A stretch of DNA of 64,000 nt from Lutjanus erythropterus (GCA_020091685.1 CM034608.1:11861046-11925045), one strand, 5' to 3'. Numbered from the stretch's first letter, positions 1 to 21,043 are shown. The notes: generated by a model not told the origin, from the sequence alone. Made by a program: numbers and translations.

Positions 1-34
1 CTGAGAACATCACAACACATACAGACTCACAGTC

Positions 35-7662
<7,628 letters not shown>

Positions 7663-7912
7663 CACTTATTTTAACATGAGGAAAAAATACTTCATTTAAC
7701 ACTACAGTATATCTCAAGTCTTTTTCTTACCGTCTACAAAATGACCCACTGCTGTTACACTTAGTGCAAGATCGTTTCCTCAGTAACTTAGTTTAGCTCC
7801 ATAATTTTGTCACACCTTAATGACATTTAAACACAAAAACATTGCCTTCGTCATTACTTTAGTTTAGCAAGTTACACAAAATTAACTTCTGGTGGAATAT
7901 TTGACATCAGTC

Positions 7913-7918
7913 AATAAA
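7913..7918 (+). terminator. Candidate KATNAL2 polyadenylation signal
   Basis: AATAAA, 251 nt after the KATNAL2 stop and the first such hexamer on the + strand after it. A T-rich stretch follows. No transcript evidence is available, so the cleavage site is inferred. Confidence 0.4.
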
Positions 7919-8183
7919 AAATGTTCCACATTGCACATTTCTAGGTTTCATTTATGAACATTTAGAACATTACTTTTTGTCTCAGTCTTGTGAAATGGAT
8001 GAGGACAGAAAAGAAAAAGACAAAGTAAAATACTGAAATGTGTGAATACAAACCTAAAGAACAGGAACCTGAAACTTTGATATTTTCAGACAGACCTACT
8101 ATTTTTTATGCAGTTTTTCTTCATTATGTACAATAATCATAGTCACATAGAATAATAAGCAATAGTTACCAGCTGAGTAATTT

Positions 8184-8189
8184 TTTATT
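8184..8189 (-). terminator. Candidate HDHD2 polyadenylation signal
   Basis: AATAAA on the minus strand, about 340 nt beyond the HDHD2 stop. It is the best hexamer between the two convergent genes; this is inference. Confidence 0.35.
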
Positions 8190-8529
8190 CAGGGTTTAAT
8201 TTATACATTATAGTATTACAACACATTTGGTATTGTAGCAACAGATGGCACTCTGAAATGCATACTTTACTTTTAGGTTTTAACATTATGGACTTAGACA
8301 GTCCCTCACTTAAACTGACATTTTTGGGTAAATGTATTTTTAAGAGTTTAGGATGATCAGTCAGACTAATGAGGACTAGAGGATGGTTAGTTTTCCTTAC
8401 TCAGGCTGAAGGCCCTACCCACCACTGTTAAAACAACAGCAGTCTACAACAGTGATAACTGCACAAGTGTTTTCTTGTGCAGATGACAGGTTTTTATAAC
8501 AAAATAAACCTGTGGAGCTGTGCTGTTAC

Positions 8530-11500
8530 TCATAGCAGGTTCTTCAGGATATGTTCGACAGCGTCTGGGAAACTGTTGCATGTCAGGTGTGGAGGAGGGT
8601 TGATTTTATTTTCATCTCCTTCTCTGTATTTACCTGTAAGATGACAGGAGAGAAGGTGGCATTCCATCAGTCAATCATCATAATTAGTGGCTCAATATAT
8701 ACTGTGATGAATGAGATAAGATCCAAGGGAAAATACCATGTATTGTTATAATGAAAACAGTGGAAGAAGAGGGAGAGACGAATAAAAGAACCACAATTCC
8801 TGGTTACTGTGTAGTTGCTGTCAGGTAAGTTTAGGTAGTGAAGGGAAAGGAAGAACTGGAAAGATAAGTGAAACTGCTGGAGGGATGAGAATTAACTGAA
8901 GGAGGATTGTTCTTACCAGTCTTGACTAGAATTCCCAACATTCCTGCGTTCTGAGCCCCGCCCACATCATCTCTGGCGTCCTGTGGAAAAACAGCAATTA
9001 ACAAACTGTTAACTCTTCTACCTAATCAAGTTTTATTTCATTTGAAGTGGAAGTTCCAACAGAAATAAAGGTGATTAACAGTGAAAACTGAGGTATGTTT
9101 GAAGAAAAATCTCAGTCAACATCTTAGGGTATTTAGAAAGAAATTTATATTTGGGGTCAACATCTGAGATTTAATTCCCAATAACAGCCTAACCCTAACT
9201 CCCCATGAAATGTGTCTTCACTAAATTTAGAAAATTGACTTAATTAGCTCGCTTAATGAATCAAAACTGATTCACAATATACTTACATCTCCTATCATGA
9301 CAGCTTCATTTGGGCTACATCCTAAATCAGACAGAGCCTGTTTGAAGGAAACAACCAAAAGAAAATAAGGGGCCTCATAACCATGGAATCAATTCAGAGA
9401 ATACAAAAAAACACAAGAGGTGCGCAAATCTGACTACAGTTGATTAAAGTAAAACACACACAACAGATATATCATTAGGTTGACTTAAGTATAAAAAAAG
9501 ATTCAAGTAACAGTGTGTAACATGTCCTTCTCTTGTTGCTTACTCAAGTAAAAAGATAGAAACGTAAAAACATCACTTTCTGACCTGTGTGAAAAAAGTA
9601 TTTTCTGGCTTCCCCACCACAGTAGCTTTACAGTCTGTTGCGTACTCAAGTCCTGTCACAAAGGGCCCAGGGCCCAGGGCCAAACCATCCTTACGTTTGT
9701 AGTACCGAGCTTTATGGATGGCAATGAGAGGAGCTCCATCCAGAATCATTCTGTGGAGAAATATACACAATTAACAGATTACGCTGTATTTCTCAAAACT
9801 AATTATCAAGACAGAGAAGGAAAAGAACTACACAGTCAATGATTCTGCAATTTCTGTTCAACAAGTAAGATTATTAAAGGTCATAAATGATTTAGGCCCA
9901 CTTTTCAAGGAAATAAAAACACAGTAAGGGTGAGTGGTGGTGTGAGTGACTGAAGAATGTGTCCTACTGTATGAATGAGTTCACCACCTGAAAGCCTTGG
10001 TGAGTGTTTCATAGTTGAAGTGATCAGGAGCGAGTCCGATGACGACCGCGTTTGGCTTAGACGTGTCAATACCTGGACAAGTAAAGACAACCATTCTGTA
10101 GGATTAGTAATGAGTTTTAATGTAATTATGATTATTCATTCAGCAAGACATTTATTGAGTACAAACAACTACAGATTCAGTAATGCAAAGAGTTGTATTT
10201 CCTTGTCTCATATAATTTTAAATTAGTTTGGGTTTTCCCAGTGTTGGTCACAATAAGTGAACAGTATGGGCTATGGTAGTTTAACCATTTGTCACTATTT
10301 TTGAGAGTTTACAAACTGAATAGTGAACTGAAAAATTGAATGTGATTATATATATGAATTATTCAGTGAGGCAAATAGCGATAACAGTAAATATGTAATA
10401 ATTTATTTATTTCAGTGGAGAACTCTCAATGGAGAGGTCAGAGGTCAAGATCAGCTACAACAGTAGTTATCAACTCTTAAGTTAATGACCTCTTAAAATG
10501 AACTGATAGATAAAACAGGTTGAATATGGTCACTGTTTTTGGATTAGGAAACATTGACGAACCCTCTTAAAAAATGATGAACAATCATAAAATCTAGTGA
10601 TTTTTAATTTTCAGGTTGTTTGATCGCTAAAACAAATGAGTTTCAAAAGAAATAAAAATGAAAATAAATAAATTAAAAAAACAGTTAAACAACTGAAGCT
10701 TGGTCTCTCCCTGTCTCTCGGAGATGCACACATACTCACAGCTCCGTACCAGTGAAGTCTTCCAGTGCGCTGTCCTCCACAAGCAGCAGCGGCCTGTGTT
10801 GTTTCTGCTCTAACAAACTCTTTGCTGCACTCAGTGAAGTGAAGATCTCTTTTTCCTGCACAGTGAAGTTTTCAAACACAAAGTGTTCCCAGTGACCTCT
10901 GGATTAGGACTGAGTAACAGAACAAAAGCAACATATGTATGGGCAATAGACATGTCATCGATAGCAATTAGGGCATGTTTGCATTTAATGCATTTAAGTG
11001 AAGCTTTTGGGGATTTTTTTTGACCAAATTTCTGTCTCATAAACAGCCGATCATATCCCTTGATAATGGAGCTACAAATAACATGGCAACATCCAATCAT
11101 TTAACAGGTCTGGTATTCAATAGCACCACTGACATGTGACACAGCAACAGAAACAGCATGGGGTGAGAAAATGAGTGCAGATGCTGAGGGAATTGTTGCT
11201 AAAAAAAAAAAAAAGGACAGGTTGGCTCACCTGTATGACATTTTTGGGTTATTTTGGGGGTCTATTAGGTCCATTATCTGTGTGCCTTGACAATAAAGTG
11301 ATTAAATTCAAAATAAAATGGTTAAATTCAACCTTTTTTTCTCCTGGTCTTTATATGAAAACAATCAATAGTCAGATACAAATATATCTCCCAGTCCTAC
11401 TTTGGAATACCACCTTTTATTGTGACTGTGTTTTTGGGGAATTCAGACATTGCTGTTTGTTTGAGGCAAAACACCAAACTAAACTTCAGTACAAGAGAAG

Positions 11501-11912
11501 CGCTTTTCCTTTTATGTTGTTCATTTTCAATTACTTCAACATTAGATTGAAATCTGGACTAAATGAAACATGGCTTTGGATGTTCTACCTGGAGGTTGAA
11601 GTTGAGACGTTGCAGTCGTTCCAGTAAGTTCCTCTTGCTCTCCTTTGTTGTGTTTGTCACAAACTTCACAGCTACAGATGCCTGCCGTAACCTAACAGCA
11701 CCAAAACATGAAACCAAACATCTTGCAATTAAAAGCACATTCAATTTCATTCATGCAGAAAACTTCAAACTCATTTAACCCCCTGTCCTTGTTTTGAAGG
11801 AGCCTTCTTACCGGTTTAGGGCGTCCTGCGCCCCGGGTACCGCTGTGTCCTCTATATGTAGAGTTCCACTCAGGTCGATGAGCACGGCCTTCAGAGCCCG
11901 TCTGCCGGCCAT
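8530..11912 (-). CDS. hdhd2: HAD-like hydrolase domain-containing protein 2 (8 coding exons, 259 aa)
   Basis: HAD-superfamily protein of the NagD/LHPP-like group; its physiological substrate is not settled. Coding exons on the minus strand: 11912-11812, 11691-11589, 10855-10750, 10072-9988, 9750-9585, 9337-9287, 8980-8917, 8633-8530. All junctions are GT-AG with consistent phases, totalling 780 nt with TGA, and the protein length equals the human one. HAD motif I reads DLSGT at 13-17. D13 is the expected nucleophile, but the second Asp of DxDxT is Ser15, as in the mammalian protein, so catalysis by the usual mechanism is doubtful. Motif II is FVTNTT near 44-49. The motif III lysine is in VVGKP (K179). 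Motif IV is MIGDDARDD with acidic residues near 204-209. The ATG is in a good context and lies 9 nt into its exon (acceptor before 11921). Confidence 0.96.
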
Positions 11913-13154
11913 GATGGAGACCTGCAGAGGAGGACGAATGGTGAACATGACCCAAGGTCCAGAAAATGTTTTGTAGCTTGTAGACAAGGCAGATTTTGCT
12001 ATCCTGAATTATTCCAAAAATATTAATATCCATCCTCCTTGCCATGTTTTGTTAAGATTCTACCTTCACTTACTTTGATTAACCATGAAATAAAAATCAA
12101 CAAAAGCTTTTTTCAACAGGTTTCAGTCTTCACCAATCCAGCAGCCACCAAGTACGCTGTTAGATAAGAGCTGCATGAAGTGCAGTCTCTAAATATGATT
12201 TTATAAACTGCCAAATATGACCAAGGTCCGCTGTAAATGGAGCTTTACTCAGTTTAAAAAAGCTTATTCTGTATTAATAATAAAGTATTATTTAAGAGAT
12301 TATACCTTCATAATCGTAATTCACATTGGTAGTGGTAGAATTTACCAGATTATTCCGTTGTTCAAACCTGCATCAGGACAAACTGAGAGGATTATTGACC
12401 AGTTTGTCCCCAGAAATTATGACTTCCTGCCTAGAATACAGATTTTGGGATTGTATTTTATTGCACTTTGACTGTGTGATCCCCCATTATTTAGACATGC
12501 TTGGATTTCTGTCATGTAGTTATCAATGTGAGGGTACAATTAATACTCTTAATACCCACCAAAAATAGCTTAAACACACACATGCACACACATGGCCTGT
12601 GGGTCATGTATCTATTATTTGTATTTAGCTCAACTAATAACAGGAAACTGTGCTGTGAGAAAAGTGCCAAGATAAGCTCATTTTTCTGTGTGTGGCGTGG
12701 GTGTTTACAGGAAATCAGGGTTATAACTGAACAAGCTTCACAAATCTCTTACACTGATCTCTGGTGAGCCTGCAGTATTGAGATTCTGCATATTGTTATC
12801 TAAATTACTTTTCTAGTTACTTTATTTTCACTGTCAAGTGTTAAGTCAGGTTGTTTCATTGAATGATCAGGCAAATTTTATCTAAAAAGAAAAGATACAT
12901 TTATCTCTGATGCACTTAATTTAGCCACAAAAACAAAGGACCTTAGGTTAGACAGGCCTTTTCACAACAAACAGAAATGTTGCAGTAAGCCATGGCAGTT
13001 AGCTAGCACGGCCCTGGAACTCCTAAATGGGATGCAGCCATTGTTAATTTTATTAATTAATTAATTTTTATCAACTAATATTATTAATTAACTAGTAAAT
13101 TAATTTACTAGCTTTTTTATTTAGCTGTCTTGTATTTTAAGATTTTTTTTCACC

Positions 13155-13452
13155 ATCGATTAATCTATTAATTATTTTCTCAATTAATCAATTAGTTGTT
13201 TGACTTGTAAAAATGCTGAAGATTTTTTTTTTGATCTGTTTCCCAGAGCCCACGATAACATCCTCAACTGTCTTGTTTTGTCTACAGAGATATTCAGCTT
13301 ACTGTCTGAGAATCAACAAATACTCATATTTAAGAAGCTGAAATCAGAGAATTTTGACACTTTTTAAAAGTTAAAATATGACTCAACACCATTAAACAAT
13401 TATCAAAATAGTTAGCAATTAATTTAATAATCGATTAATCATTGCAGCTCTA
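13155..13452 (+). repeat. hAT-like teleost MITE copy in HDHD2 intron 1
   Basis: It shares the order of phrases with the copy at 26414-26723: GATTAATC-rich start, TTAGTTGTTTG, TCTTGTTTTGTC, ATTTAAGAAGCTG, and an end at ATTGCAGCTCTA. This identifies the same family in the same orientation. The left terminus is decayed and I cannot place its boundary precisely. Confidence 0.7.
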
Positions 13453-14041
13453 ATTTTATTTTTTATTTTTTTATATATATAGCTAGCACCTCTCAAACTA
13501 ATACACCCTTTTCAGCAGCCATTTTTACATTTAATAGTAAGGTAAATACAGATGTTATCAATAATACTAATTCAGTTTTCATTACAGGTCAAACAGAGTC
13601 AGTGTGCGGCTCTTGTGGACGTTTGTGTCACTGGAAATGCTGCCCTGCGCTAACTGGAAAGTGACTGGGACCTTACTCAGTGTCAATGGTAACACCTGTG
13701 TTCACCCTGCTATTTCATGACAATATGGCTGCTGTGAAAAGGTTTATTACAGTCAGATAACTACAGCAAATACTTGACGAACGCTACTACATGCATAGAC
13801 TCTTTTTTAAATGCAGGACCGTTTTTTTTTTAGCAGTAATCTAAAACTCTTCATTATCAACATCACCTGCTGTACATGAATGGTAAAAGCTTAAGTGACA
13901 TTAATTTAGCTTCTACTTTAAACTTTCACTTCTGCGACTTCATTGCTGACGCAGAATGTTGCGGTTTTAATCGCAAAAACGGCACAATAACTAAAATATA
14001 GAGTTTATATGTTTAGAAAGTCAGCAAACAGCAGAGCTAAC

Positions 14042-14130
14042 CTTGTAGGAACTGCAGCCCCTCCTGCCTGCTTCCTGTTGACGGTTTCTTATTCGCTGGT
14101 TAAAAGTTGGTTTTATTCTCTGTGAGCTCA
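14042..14130 (-). promoter_or_regulatory. hdhd2: HDHD2 noncoding first exon and promoter region (approximate)
   Basis: The coding exon with the ATG has an acceptor (CTCTGCAG) at 11922, so an upstream noncoding exon is required. The best donor is CAAG|GTTAGC with the exon ending at 14042, in a relatively GC-rich patch (14042-14150). The transcription start is not visible; the far end given here is approximate. Confidence 0.5.
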
Positions 14131-14149
14131 GTGCTGCCCCCTGCAGCTC

Positions 14150-16948
14150 AAACACAACAGCTTCTGTTCTCCTTTACAATAAATCCTCGTTGATTTGAGT
14201 ATTTTATGGGTTTTTGTTGTTTTTGTTTTTCCCCCCTTTTTGGAAAAATATTTTTGATATCGCCCTCTCTTTTTTTTATGACTCTCTCTTCTTCACTATT
14301 ATTTTCAATTTATTTTATATGTTCTAATCAGATAAGAGGGTTATCCTGAACCATCACTCATTACAATAAAAAAAAACAAAAAAAAAAACATATGTGCCCT
14401 ATTCCACTAACAACCAACAGATGTATCGCATTAGTGGGTCTTTTAGGGCATTCAGATAGATTTAATATGGTGGGAGGAATTATCAAAGCCATAATAACCT
14501 TCTCTCTGCACGATGCCAGGCAACACTGATCAAATCCTCTTTTCATATACCTCCAGTGAATAACACCCTTTTCCCTATGTTGTTTTTTAGTTTTTGGTTG
14601 TAGGTTTCACATAAATATGTGGGGCTCATAACAGTGAAAAATATGATGTTGGAGAACTAATCTCACATTGTTAAATTCTTTGTCCAGACAAAACATCTAA
14701 ATCAGCACCATCCTCTAAATCCCTTGCTTTAGTGTAATGTTTTGTTTCTGCTTTTTTTTTTTTTTTTTTTAATTTGTCTTTCACTAACCCCTTTTAACCC
14801 TTTGACTTTTTGGTTACAGATGGAGGAGGAATCAATTAATGTCAGTGAAATACAACTTTTGTATTCTGTATTTTTATTTGTCCCAGCTGAGTTCATTTTG
14901 AGTCAACATTCTCTTATTGCCCTTATCTCTGTCTCCTTCCCACATTTAGTGTTAGTCAATAACATTAAAATGCATTGAAAAATGGGATTTGTTTTTACAT
15001 GTCAGTATTAGTATTAACACATTTCTTTTGTGTAGATTGCTTTTATAGCAGCTACTGTAAAGCAATTTTTAAAAATGATTTGCTAGCTAGCTTTAAAATT
15101 AATTTCGAAAGGAATTAAACTTACAGATGGCACAAAAAAGCAAATAATTCCATCTAAACAATCCAAATGGAAAGTAACCTGTCAGAACTCAGACACCCAA
15201 ATACCACAGATCCTGACCTGTGAAGTGCAGATACGTGTTTATGTACAGTCGCCTGTGATCGCTTACAGATTTTACCGTGAACCCACAGCTAAACTCTGAC
15301 TAATCACAGATCAAAGTGGCTTTACTGTGCAAATCTCCCTGATAAACATATGCTTCTAATTCCAGCGGATCCCCTTTTCACTCTCACTCCCCTCTTCCAC
15401 AAATCAAAACTACAGTAGTGTTAATAAAAATGTGGAGCTTAACGGGGGAGGAAATTGTGATAATTCACAGCATATGGAGATTATTAATGAAGTGGAGCAG
15501 GGATATATGAACAAACAATCCAGAGAAGTGTGTTAATATTTACTCAGAGCAGAGGTGGAGAGATACTGCAGTGTAATACTAAAGTAAAAGTACATGTTTA
15601 GACAAGTTCTATTCAAGTGGTAGTAAAAGTACTGCTAAAAATGCATTTCCAAAACAGCAAGAAGAGGCTTGAAATGTTCTCTAGAATAAGTTATTTAATT
15701 GCAGGTCTGCTGTAACTTGTTGATTTGGTTGGGGAAATGTGGATGGTGAAAAAAATACTAATTTGTACAACATTGCAAATTAAATACATTGATCTACACC
15801 CCATCTACATGCAGCTCAGAGGTCTGGATGCTCACTGAGCTGAAAACAAACATTTATCTTTGTACTTGTTTGTCAAAGCAGTTTTAAAGACTTCATTTTT
15901 TCTCTTTTCCTTGGCTGCCACACCATTTTAATGAACTAATTTCATTAAAATGATTATTATATTTATTTCAAAACACATAAACATCTCAATACCTTCCAAA
16001 TGATGTTTGTGTCATTGAGAGGGCACTGATAAATAAACAGTATATATCAACAGTAGTACAAGTGTATATGGCTTAAATAATGGTCAGCTGACAAGGATTT
16101 AAATTCAAAATTTATTACAGAAGTGAATGTTACCCATCACCTTACACTGAATTGTTATTTGAAGGCAAACAGAAACATTTTATTAATTCAACATTCTGAT
16201 CATCTTTTTTGTAGCTTTCATTTCACAACCCAATGGATTCAATGTTGTTTCTGTGATGGAAAAAAATACTAATCCCCTTTACAACTTTTGCCAAAACAAT
16301 ACACACTGATCCTGAATTGAAGGAAGTCATTAAAAACCCCTTAAGTAACTTTCACCAAATCTCTCAAACTCACAATTTGTTTTTAAAAAAAAAAGCTAGC
16401 TACAGCCTGGGATAGAAATGTGATAACACAATAAATACTAACATATTGTCCAGCTCTACTGCTAACAACACGTCTCTAACAAGTTTCTCATTTGTAACAA
16501 CATGATAAAACACATGACACATATCATTAAGTCATCTAAACAGATTCTTTTCACTGTGTCCTGAATAACATATGATGAAAGTGAGGACAAACACACTCTG
16601 TGCTGCTCAGGACAATGGATGAATAGAGAATCATCATTTGATGCGGTGTTACAACTTCCAAGAATAATGTTACTGCCATCTGTCTGGTGTCACACTGACG
16701 AGCAGGTTAGGAAGTCCACACCAGCCAAATTTGACTTTGGTGATGCATCAGTTCTTTTTGGATGTGATCATCTGGTGGTTGATTTGTTTGTTTTTATATT
16801 CCCATCCAATGACCATGGACAAATTTTTCCACCCTGCTGAAGACCAGAAGTCTCTGAATGACAGATGTGTGTATTTGTCTGTATTTGTGGTTGATCCTTG
16901 GCACATGTCTGGTCCTCCCGCTTCATTTTGGCATTTGGTGCACCTCTG
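14150..16948. other. HDHD2-IER3IP1 intergenic interval, including IER3IP1 3' UTR
   Basis: No coding exon was recognised. Homopolymer runs occur at about 14368-14390 (A) and 14751-14771 (T). A diverged fragment related to the 3572-4004 repeat lies near 15550-15645. Minus-strand AATAAA hexamers at 16183-16178 and 16116-16111 are candidate IER3IP1 polyA signals. The rest looks unique and AT-rich. Confidence 0.45.
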
Positions 16949-18001
16949 TCAACCAAACAGTAACAACAGGACGATGCAGGCCGAATTTACTATTATCAAA
17001 GGCACTGTGGAAACAAAAAAAGGAAACAAAACAATAAGGAAACAAATTACAAAATTCCTTAAAATCTAAGGGCCAGGTATCAAACTTAAGCTCTTATCGC
17101 ATACTAAGTGAAATGTGTATGTGGCAGAATTACATACTTTTTTTTATTATAAAAACAATTTTATTTATGAAAACATACTTACATGAAGGCAAAATTATAA
17201 ACTGATTCATGTGAGAAGTTTGATTTATTTTGTTACACAGAAAACAGTATTGTTTTACATACCAAAAACTCATTCATTGGCATGATGACAGATTTTTTTA
17301 GGGATACCCAAACCCTACTAAATGACTCTCAATCAACATTTCCTGTTATTTTAGACAGTTTCTTTATTTTTTTCCTAGGACATAAAAACACTTTCCAACC
17401 TCTCATGACAGTCCGGACTGAGCGAATGAGATTGAGGATCTGGGCTTTGATTCCTGGATCATCCCCAAAACCTCCAACTCCCTGGTCAACACCCCAGCCA
17501 ACTGCAGAGAGAAAGACACAGGACGAGGAAAATATATAGATCAGCAGCATGAAAATATAGAAAGGGGAAGACAGGGGGTAGCAATTGTTTTAGAAGAGAA
17601 AAGAAAACATGACAATGCATGTATGTTTTTATTTTTACCCATTAACACCCAGTGTTCCTCTTGAATTTCCCTTAAGTAGCTGGGCGATTGGAAAAATCAT
17701 ATTATTCTACACAGCACGTTTCTCTCTACTTAACGAAATTCATTTTTCTGCCTAAAAATCTATATGAGACTGTTTAGTGTAATTATAATACACAGACAGC
17801 TGTGCAGTGTAGTGACGTTTACAACTAGCTAGCTGCCTTTAGCTTATAATGCGTCGTTTTTTCAATAAAACCTGTGACGTACGTTGTATAAAACATGTCA
17901 GAATACTTACATTTGCTGAGAAACCTCTCTTCATGCAACACAGCGATTGCATTAGTGCACAGAATAGCGGTCTGGATGAGAGAGTACAGTGTAAACGCCA
18001 T
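16949..18001 (-). CDS. ier3ip1: Immediate early response 3-interacting protein 1 (3 exons, 82 aa)
   Basis: Small ER membrane protein, homologous to yeast Yos1, which acts in ER-to-Golgi transport; human loss-of-function causes microcephaly, epilepsy and neonatal diabetes. Minus-strand exons: 18001-17911, 17501-17400, 17004-16949. The phases agree and the total is 249 nt including TGA. The 82-aa length equals the human protein. A hydrophobic segment at about residues 2-23 starts AFTLYSLIQTA. The conserved polar core contains GWGVDQGVGGFG and LIRSVRTVMR. A C-terminal hydrophobic helix at about 65-81 contains VPLIIVNS and IVLLLLFG. The exon 2 donor is weak (GAGAG|GTTGGA), but no other join restores the family C-terminus. 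It lies between HDHD2 and SKOR2, all three on the same strand. Confidence 0.96.
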
Positions 18002-18160
18002 GCTGGCAACTTCTTCTTCGCCTCCACCCCTCTTCTTCTTCTTCTTCTTCGCTCACCACTCCCAGAGATGCAGATGCCGTAAACCGGCAGCGGAGGTCGT
18101 GCAACAGTCCTTACGTTCGATCTGTCGTGTAAGCGCTGTCCGTCTCAGAAACTGAACAGG
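18002..18160 (-). promoter_or_regulatory. ier3ip1: IER3IP1 5' UTR and promoter region (approximate)
   Basis: Several CpGs and a GC-rich patch lie just upstream of the start codon (18065-18150). A TTC microsatellite (about 18028-18050) lies in the 5' leader. The start site cannot be placed from sequence alone. Confidence 0.4.
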
Positions 18161-21043
18161 GGAACTTTCATTTCAGTTTATTTACTTATTTAGATGTTTT
18201 TTTTATTATCATTCGTGAATCAGGTCACATTTACACATCGTGTTTCACATCCTCCCATTTCGATCGTCTTCCCTAAAAAAGAGGGGGGAAAGTCTAGCAT
18301 GTAAAGGTACAAATTTATTTACTTTTATCAAAAAAAACATTTTCCTTTTCTTTCCCTCTGGTGAACATTGATTAATAAATCCATAATCATTAAATTATCA
18401 TTTTATATCCAAATGTCTAATTTATACATTTACCTGTTATTTTGTTAACTGACATATACTGCAATTTCTGATGTCTTTTATTTATTTCACTTTCATATGT
18501 TACTGTATGCTATTTTTTATGGACCGGTTCTTTCTGTTTGTGCAAAAATTAAATCACTAACTAGAAATATTTTTGTTGTAACTGATTGTTGGTTAGTGTT
18601 CAGTTTAAAGTACGTTTTTCTTTTGACGTTAATGGTTAAAGCTCCAGTGTGAAACAATCGGGGGGGTCTATTTTTAGAATACAGCACACATAGAATATAA
18701 TATTCAAGTATGTTTTCATTAACGTATAATCACCTGAAAATAAGAATGAGCCCTATATATTTACAAATGATGCAGAGCGTTTTGAAAGTTTTGCAGCCAA
18801 CATATGCCTTCTACTTTATACTTGGAAGGGGTGGGTGAAGCAAGGGGTATTGAGTTGGTTGCAGTCTGCAAGCTCACCACTAGATGCCACTAATTCCTAC
18901 ACACTGGTTCTTCAATTAAATTTATTGCAATAGAAGAGCTGAAAATAAGCCTCCTTTGGTTTCACAAGCATCAAATTATTGAAACTGTAAGCTATGACCT
19001 GAAATTCAAATTTGGAATTTAAAAGAAAAAAGGGGTGCAAAGGATTTCAGCAGCAAACAGGCCTAGTCATGAAACCACATTCTGCTTATTGTATAGACTT
19101 TTAATTTACACATAAATAGTAGAGAAACTACAAGAACATATTTAAATACATCTGCATTAACAGTTTATAATGATAACATTTCTCTCAGTAGATGACAACT
19201 TTATCCATTCATTCATTTCATTCTATAAACAAGGTGGTTGAGTTCTCATTTTTATTCCCTCTGACATACACTTGACTGCACCATCATCACCATCATGTCT
19301 CATTCTTCTTCTTTTAACATTAGAATAAATAATATTTTCACAATCAGGGTGTTAGGCCCTGATACTCAAATAAATAAATAAACAAACAAACACATATATA
19401 GACTGACTGTGAGTTTTTCTCACATGTGACAAGTTATACAGTCAGGTGAAATCATTTACAGGTAGATATACAACACTGACAAACCTCAGTCTTTCGCTCC
19501 TCGGAATTGGCCTTTACATGTCTATTTGCCATCTGATGACACTCCAAAAAAAACATTTAGGTGATGGTCGCAAGGCCTGTAGGTTGGTGGTTAAAAAATT
19601 TGGGTGGAGGGTAAAAAGTACCCCCAGGGTCCCTTTGAGCAAAGGATTCTCCAGATGTGTGCTTAGAAATTAACAGTGGAGGAGGTGAAAAATGTACAAT
19701 CAGAAGATAATACTAAAGGTTTTTTGTACATTCAGTGAAATACTCCAAAATACTAAAATTATGGGTATAAATTGTTATGCCAGGGTACAATATGCATAAA
19801 GAATGGACACATTTGTGATACCACCCTGTTTTAATACAGGTCTAATTGCATTATTAGGTTTAAAACCCCAAATACCACATATTCATTCATAGTTTCCATT
19901 TATTTTGTTCTTCATCTGGCGTATTTAAGTTGGGGGCATCTAATAAACCAACATCTGACCTCTTCAGCAATGACTGACTATGTCAATAATTTGTATTCAC
20001 AGGGGGGGTTTGGTTAATAAACACAACTGGACATGATGAGGAGAATCCCTTTGGGATCAAATGTTGCCAATAAATCAAGATTAGTATGTTTGTTTCTCTG
20101 TATGGATACCACAGCAACAGTAATAACAACAGCAACAATCTTAGTGTGAAGTCCGTCCTGGTCCACAGTTTCTGTATGTACAGTCGGGTGAGCAGCAATC
20201 AGAGTCGTGGACAGTAATGCACAGTCTCGATGTATCCATGACTGTCTTTTTGCTGTTCATCTTAAAAGAGCTTAGAAAAGTTCAGAATATTGACTGCCTT
20301 TTTGTTGGTTTTAAACAGCCCTAAATGTCACAGAAGACAAGAACAGGTGTGGTTGCTTTGGTCCTGGTTGGGTAAAGCTTTGAGTCTGACTGCCAGTGCA
20401 GCAATGAGGAGTCATTCTGGTTCTCCTGATGTCGCCAGTTTGATCCCCTTTCAGTTCAGTCAGTTTGGGGGATAAACTGGACTCAGGGAAAAGGAAACAG
20501 GGATAAAATTTTTATCTGGTCCAAGTGTGTTCTTACCAGACTGAGTTCAAGTGCAGAGCTATTAACAGAGTTTGTACTGCAGAGGCAGAAATGTCACTGT
20601 CCCAGGGAAACGTGAGAAATGTATATATACTATATCGCGTCTTATTCCCTTCTGCTTGTGTCTCTCTCCAATATATCTTGGGTGACTGTATTAATTTTTT
20701 TTTTTTCATTATTGTTGGGATATTCACAGAAATCCAGGCAGCTTCTTCCTCTTGTAGGGGATTTGTTGACTTAGCCTGTGAAGATAATAAATAAATAAAA
20801 CCCAACATTAGTGTTCTGGTTTAGTGTTTGTCAGAGACTGAGAGGTGATAGGAGAAGAGACTTGCATTTGGGGTTAGGTAGTGAAAGCCACTGTGAAGTG
20901 GAATTTAACATGCTTTACACTGTAGCTATCAATGACAACAGTTTGCTGGACCAGAATAACTATGACAAATTAAACAGCAAAAACTGAACTTTTTTTTTAG
21001 CTGTGTTAATACAGTAAATGCATTAAAAACAGTCACCTTTTAG
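18161..21043. other. Interval between IER3IP1 promoter and SKOR2 stop, including SKOR2 3' UTR
   Basis: No coding exon was recognised. It holds a repeat copy at about 18690-18912, a short tetranucleotide run (AAATAAATAAAC type) near 19367-19390, and AT-rich unique sequence. The SKOR2 3' UTR extends into it for an unknown distance. Confidence 0.45.
18690..18912 (-). repeat. Teleost interspersed repeat, copy 1 of 3 (minus orientation)
   Basis: Read on the minus strand it starts with an ACCAGTGTGTAGGAATTAG-like phrase and ends in the complement of GTTTTCATTAACGTATAATC. It shares these landmarks with 49254-49436 (same orientation) and 57638-57806 (opposite orientation). The family is recognised by eye as a widespread teleost repeat. 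Confidence 0.6.

Larger units (their letters stand above)
7663..8529. other. Tail-to-tail 3' UTR interval between KATNAL2 and HDHD2
   Basis: There is no coding sequence. The interval contains the candidate polyA signals of the two convergent genes (7913 on +, 8189 on -), about 270 bp apart. A short imperfect inverted repeat (ACAGGTTT ... AAACCTGT) lies near 8487-8514. Confidence 0.6.

Noticed and set aside
11175..11627. 150-codon plus-strand open frame
   Set aside because: It lies antisense to HDHD2 introns and overlaps the antisense of HDHD2 exon 2; AT-rich and without family similarity.
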